From Deltaproteobacteria bacterium (GTDB lineage Bacteria > Desulfobacterota > DSM-4660 > Desulfatiglandales > HGW-15), in NCBI GenBank assembly GCA_030671095.1, contig DAOVAK010000121.1, positions 1-7,381 of the forward strand: a stretch of DNA of 7,381 nucleotides. Reading direction: 5' to 3'. Positions 4,958-7,381 of this stretch are shown here, one piece after another. Position 1 is the stretch's first letter, and each line of letters opens with the position of its first letter. The notes under the pieces are model-generated. The model did not search any database. It had not been told where the DNA came from and was given only the letters and a program-made list of their open reading frames with translations. Both the position numbers and the translations under genes were made by a program.

Positions 4958-6601
4958 TTAGTATTGCGGCGAGGGCAAGCCATAGTCTTCGGCTATCACA
5001 TTGTAACAGTTATAACTTGAACCGCGTCCGATACCCGGTCCGCCTGCTATCCCTGAGGAACACATATAAAGCCCCTTGATAAATGTCCGAAACCCTCCCG
5101 GCAGTCCTCTGAAACGTCCGCTCTGAGAGCCGCCGCAGTTGCCTTCAGTCCAGCCCCCTTCTCTCATATCCAGGTGGGTATCCTGTATTTCGATGGGCGT
5201 CGCAATACGCTCTCCGATGAAGTTCTCTTTGGTCATGTTGGGGGCGTATTTCTGCCAATGTTCGATCATGGAGTCGTAAAATTCGTCATGCAATTGGCGC
5301 CACTCCTTCCTGGAGAATATTCGGGCAGGACAGGTAAATTCCTCCACTAACACGCAATGTTTTCCTTTGGGTACGCGGGTTGGATCCCATATGCTGTCAG
5401 GGGCCGTCAGGAGGAAATGCTTGGAGGGTATCCCAAAGAGGAAGATCTCATGCATATACTTGTCTTCCAGATACGCCAGATCCTTTCGTGCCACGTAGGT
5501 CCGCGGTGTGGCATTGACATCTGGGTTATCCTTGGCCGCCTTATAATCGGGAAGCTCATGCACAGCGGTGGGCCCCCAGAAGAGTTGCGCGCGATCAAAG
5601 AAATAGGTATCCACCTTGCGCCTAATCTGGGTGCTCAGATGCTCTTCTCCGATCATGCGAAGGAAGAGCTGGGGTGTGGCATTATCCGATACCACCATCT
5701 GCTTCGCCTCAATCTCGGTGCCATCCAGTAACTTGATGCCTTTGGCCTGACCATTTTCAATCATCACCTTATCCACTTCAGAATTGATGAAGTATTCAAC
5801 ACCCAGCTTTTTGCCCGCCGATACGAGCGCATCCGTGATTGACTGGGTTGCCCCTTTGGCAATGGACGCTGACTCCCATCCGAGCACCAGGTGGATGTTC
5901 GCAAGGATATACATGAGACCCGGCACATCATCAGGATAGATGCCGCCGGAGGTGAGAAACCCTCTGAGCGCTATAATCCTGAGTTCCTCGCTCTCGAAGA
6001 AATAGTACGCGATTTCCCTGGCGGTCATGAACTGCATGGAAGGATCAATCCCGCTTTTGGGATTGCTCATCAGTTCTTCCAGGGGATCAGGCACCCCATA
6101 AGGGGTCGGTACGGAGAATCTATACCTGTGAAATGCCGGTCGGAGGATCTCTTTGTATTTCTCCGTCCAATCGAGATAGGCTTCTGCATCGGCTTTGGAA
6201 AACTGGGAGATCTGCTCGTAGGTCTTTTTCACGTTTTTTTCACTAAACTCTGTCTTCCCCGTTTGAGGGTCCACGACGGGGAAACCGGCATAACTCACAT
6301 AGGACGTTCCATCATCAAAGATGACTGCCTCATTGGTGTCGGGAAAGACATACTCCAGCCCCTCGTCCCGAAGATTGAACTCCTTATAGGCAGGATGACT
6401 GTAAAAGCGCGTAAAATGAGCGCAAAAGTTGTCTCGAAATCCGGGCGCCGGCGTGTCATCATAGGATACGGCGCCTCCTCCCAGATGATCCAGCCGTTCA
6501 AAAACCCCTACTGTCAAGCCGGCTTTAGCGAGATAAGGGGCAATAATCGTACTATGATGTCCGCCGCCAATAATAACCGCATCGTAAGATTTGTCAGCCA
6601 T
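4958..6601 (-). CDS. FAD-dependent oxidoreductase, phytoene desaturase/PYROXD2-like
   Basis: The 547-residue protein begins with a Rossmann fold for FAD: DAVIIGGGHHSTIIAPYLAKAG (residues 7-28), with E35 at the end of the second strand to bind the ribose. The usual GxGxxG is GGGHHS, with Ser17 in place of the last Gly. The middle part has no membrane segment. The C-terminal signature SGIAGGPGIGRG (516-527) is the FAD-contacting end typical of CrtI/PYROXD2-type amine-oxidase superfamily proteins. Carotenoid desaturation is unlikely, since no carotenoid genes are near. A dehydrogenase role feeding electrons to Etf, encoded upstream, is possible but inferred. The start at 6601 has AGGAGG 8 nt upstream. 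The 258-bp gap to etfB contains hairpins, so the gene probably has its own promoter. Substrate unknown. Confidence 0.9.
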   Translation of the reverse strand: MADKSYDAVIIGGGHHSTIIAPYLAKAGLTVGVFERLDHLGGGAVSYDDTPAPGFRDNFCAHFTRFYSHPAYKEFNLRDEGLEYVFPDTNEAVIFDDGTSYVSYAGFPVVDPQTGKTEFSEKNVKKTYEQISQFSKADAEAYLDWTEKYKEILRPAFHRYRFSVPTPYGVPDPLEELMSNPKSGIDPSMQFMTAREIAYYFFESEELRIIALRGFLTSGGIYPDDVPGLMYILANIHLVLGWESASIAKGATQSITDALVSAGKKLGVEYFINSEVDKVMIENGQAKGIKLLDGTEIEAKQMVVSDNATPQLFLRMIGEEHLSTQIRRKVDTYFFDRAQLFWGPTAVHELPDYKAAKDNPDVNATPRTYVARKDLAYLEDKYMHEIFLFGIPSKHFLLTAPDSIWDPTRVPKGKHCVLVEEFTCPARIFSRKEWRQLHDEFYDSMIEHWQKYAPNMTKENFIGERIATPIEIQDTHLDMREGGWTEGNCGGSQSGRFRGLPGGFRTFIKGLYMCSSGIAGGPGIGRGSSYNCYNVIAEDYGLPSPQY

Positions 6602-6641
6602 TCGATCTACCTCCTGTTTTTCTTAAAATGATTGAAGACTC

Positions 6642-6664
6642 CTCCTATGTTGACACCTTAGGAG
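6642..6664. promoter_or_regulatory. Operator-like inverted repeat upstream of the FAD oxidoreductase gene
   Basis: CTCCTA (6642-6647) and TAGGAG (6659-6664) form 6-bp inverted arms around an 11-nt centre, 41 nt upstream of the start codon. It could be a regulator site or a small RNA hairpin in the leader. No clear sigma-70 promoter is recognisable around it on the minus strand. The arms contain CCTCC/GGAGG-like words, so chance similarity is possible. Confidence 0.2.
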
Positions 6665-6784
6665 TTTGAAATTGAGATTTTGTTATCTTGGCCATGGGGG
6701 TCTCTTTTCAAGGCCGGAACCCAAATGACGCCTGAGCTTCTTACCGCCCTGCAATTTTCCTTTCGGGACATTTTAGATAACACT

Positions 6785-6831
6785 CCCGGGAACCGGGGGG
6801 CGTTTAAGCCTCCCGAAACCATTCGGGAGGC
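6785..6831. repeat. Pair of GC-rich palindromes in the etfB-FAD oxidoreductase spacer
   Basis: GCCTCCCGAA (6808-6817) and TTCGGGAGGC (6822-6831) form a perfect 10-bp stem with a 4-nt loop. Next to it CCCGG-GAA-CCGGG (6785-6797) forms a 5-bp stem. The word CCCGAAA recurs in both orientations here (6813-6818 area, 6844-6850, and on the minus strand near 6766-6760), suggesting a REP-like cluster. On the minus strand the 10-bp stem is the second hairpin after etfB and could add to termination. Confidence 0.5.
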
Positions 6832-6836
6832 GCTTT

Positions 6837-6860
6837 ATAAAATCCCGAAAGGGATTTTAT
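6837..6860 (-). terminator. Intrinsic terminator-like hairpin at the etfB stop codon
   Basis: ATAAAATCCC (6837-6846) and GGGATTTTAT (6851-6860) form a perfect 10-bp stem with a 4-nt loop. It begins on the last base of the etfB stop codon. The stem has a GC core flanked by A/T tracts on both sides, as in bidirectional terminators. It separates etfB from the downstream FAD oxidoreductase. Confidence 0.6.
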
Positions 6861-7381
6861 CATCGGATCGCCTTGAAAACAGCCGCCAGTTTATCGGCCT
6901 TTTCTTCAGGCGTGGCACCATCAATAAATTCGCAATCCCTTCTCATATCCGGCGGCGACGAAAGTTCTGCGATCTCCATTCTCTGCAGCCCTTTATGAGC
7001 CGAGACAAAATCCTCGCTGCTCCATGAAGGGATAGAGGCCCTCGCCCTGAGCATTTTCATCATCTTGGTCCTCGAGATATACCGTAACTCGCCCACCTCA
7101 TTGCTCACCGTTGCCAGGGCAGGCATCCTGGTCCTCACCTGTTCATATCCCCCGGGGATGTTCTTTTTGACCAGCACGTTTCCATCTCCTACCTTGATCT
7201 CGCGGGCCAGACTGATGCATGGAAGACCCAACATTTCACCCAGTATCAGGCCGACCTGACCGGAGTCCCAGTCACCGGCCTGCCGCCCGGTCAAAACCAG
7301 GTCATATTTGCCTACCTTTCTTATGGCATCCGCCAGGGCACTGGCAATGGAATGGCTGTCAAGCTTTTCAAAAGCGTCATC
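6860..7381 (-). CDS. etfB: Electron transfer flavoprotein, beta subunit (C-terminal part)
   Basis: The frame is open to the right edge and shows the last 173 residues; the N-terminus lies outside. The signature VLTGRQAGDWDSGQVG (about visible residues 29-44) matches the EtfB pattern GRQAxDGDTGQVGPxLAE. It is followed by LGLPCISLAREI, a strand ending in RTRMPALATVSNE, and RYISRTKMMKMLRARASIPSWS, equivalent to RYPSLpgIMKAKKKPI in the family. EtfB with EtfA forms a soluble FAD/AMP heterodimer that carries electrons from flavin dehydrogenases to a membrane quinone reductase or, in bifurcating forms, couples to ferredoxin reduction. The family usually has about 250-260 residues, so roughly 80 are missing. 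No etfA follows; a hairpin begins at the stop codon, so etfA must be upstream beyond the window or elsewhere. Confidence 0.92.
   Translation of the reverse strand, partial: DDAFEKLDSHSIASALADAIRKVGKYDLVLTGRQAGDWDSGQVGLILGEMLGLPCISLAREIKVGDGNVLVKKNIPGGYEQVRTRMPALATVSNEVGELRYISRTKMMKMLRARASIPSWSSEDFVSAHKGLQRMEIAELSSPPDMRRDCEFIDGATPEEKADKLAAVFKAIR

Noticed and set aside
5891..6631. Plus-strand ORF of 246 codons opposite the FAD oxidoreductase
   Set aside because: It lies antisense to a clearly recognisable FAD protein, has no recognisable motif, and its composition is what the reverse frame of that gene would give.
6651..6675. TTGACA on the plus strand at about 6650 as a promoter
   Set aside because: The -10 position is poor (TGAGAT) and no plus-strand gene follows.
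6658..6771. 37-codon minus-strand ORF (MSRKENCRAV...) in the etfB-FAD oxidoreductase spacer
   Set aside because: No ribosome-binding site, composition unlike a protein, and it lies in a palindrome-rich spacer. More likely chance or a repeat remnant.

Overview
The window looks like part of the chromosome of a strict anaerobe, most likely a Desulfobacterota (deltaproteobacterial) or similar anaerobic sediment bacterium. This is inferred from gene content: a tungsten-type aldehyde:ferredoxin oxidoreductase, a cytoplasmic-looking reductive-dehalogenase-like protein, a related double-cluster Fe-S protein and an electron-transfer flavoprotein. No rRNA, tRNA or housekeeping marker is present to confirm the lineage. 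Every gene I can support is on the minus strand, so reading order runs from high to low coordinates.

From right to left: the C-terminal part of electron transfer flavoprotein beta (7381-6860) ends in two tandem hairpins and a GC-rich palindrome cluster. After a spacer of about 260 bp comes a CrtI/PYROXD2-type FAD oxidoreductase (6601-4958), closed by a C/G-rich hairpin. A 200-bp AT-rich spacer with degenerate short repeats precedes the tungsten oxidoreductase (4757-2952). Next is a 450-bp gap holding a likely terminator, a striking imperfect palindrome of about 190 bp, a candidate promoter/operator and a leader hairpin. The last block is a reductive-dehalogenase-like gene (2499-1342), a small gene that appears frameshifted (1351-1090), a QueG-like double Fe-S protein (1072-224) and the start of an unidentified small protein (150-1), all closely spaced.

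The genes share a redox theme. Etf carries electrons from flavin dehydrogenases, the tungsten enzyme exchanges electrons with ferredoxin, and the RdhA-like and QueG-like proteins belong to families that use Fe-S clusters (and usually a corrinoid) for difficult reductions. A shared pathway is inference only: terminators and long spacers split the window into at least three or four transcription units.

The parts most worth a second look are the rdhA block (no Tat signal, no visible RdhB anchor, irregular small reading frames on both sides) and the palindromic element upstream of it. The four large complete genes read without interruption, so the apparent frameshifts are confined to the two small frames flanking rdhA.
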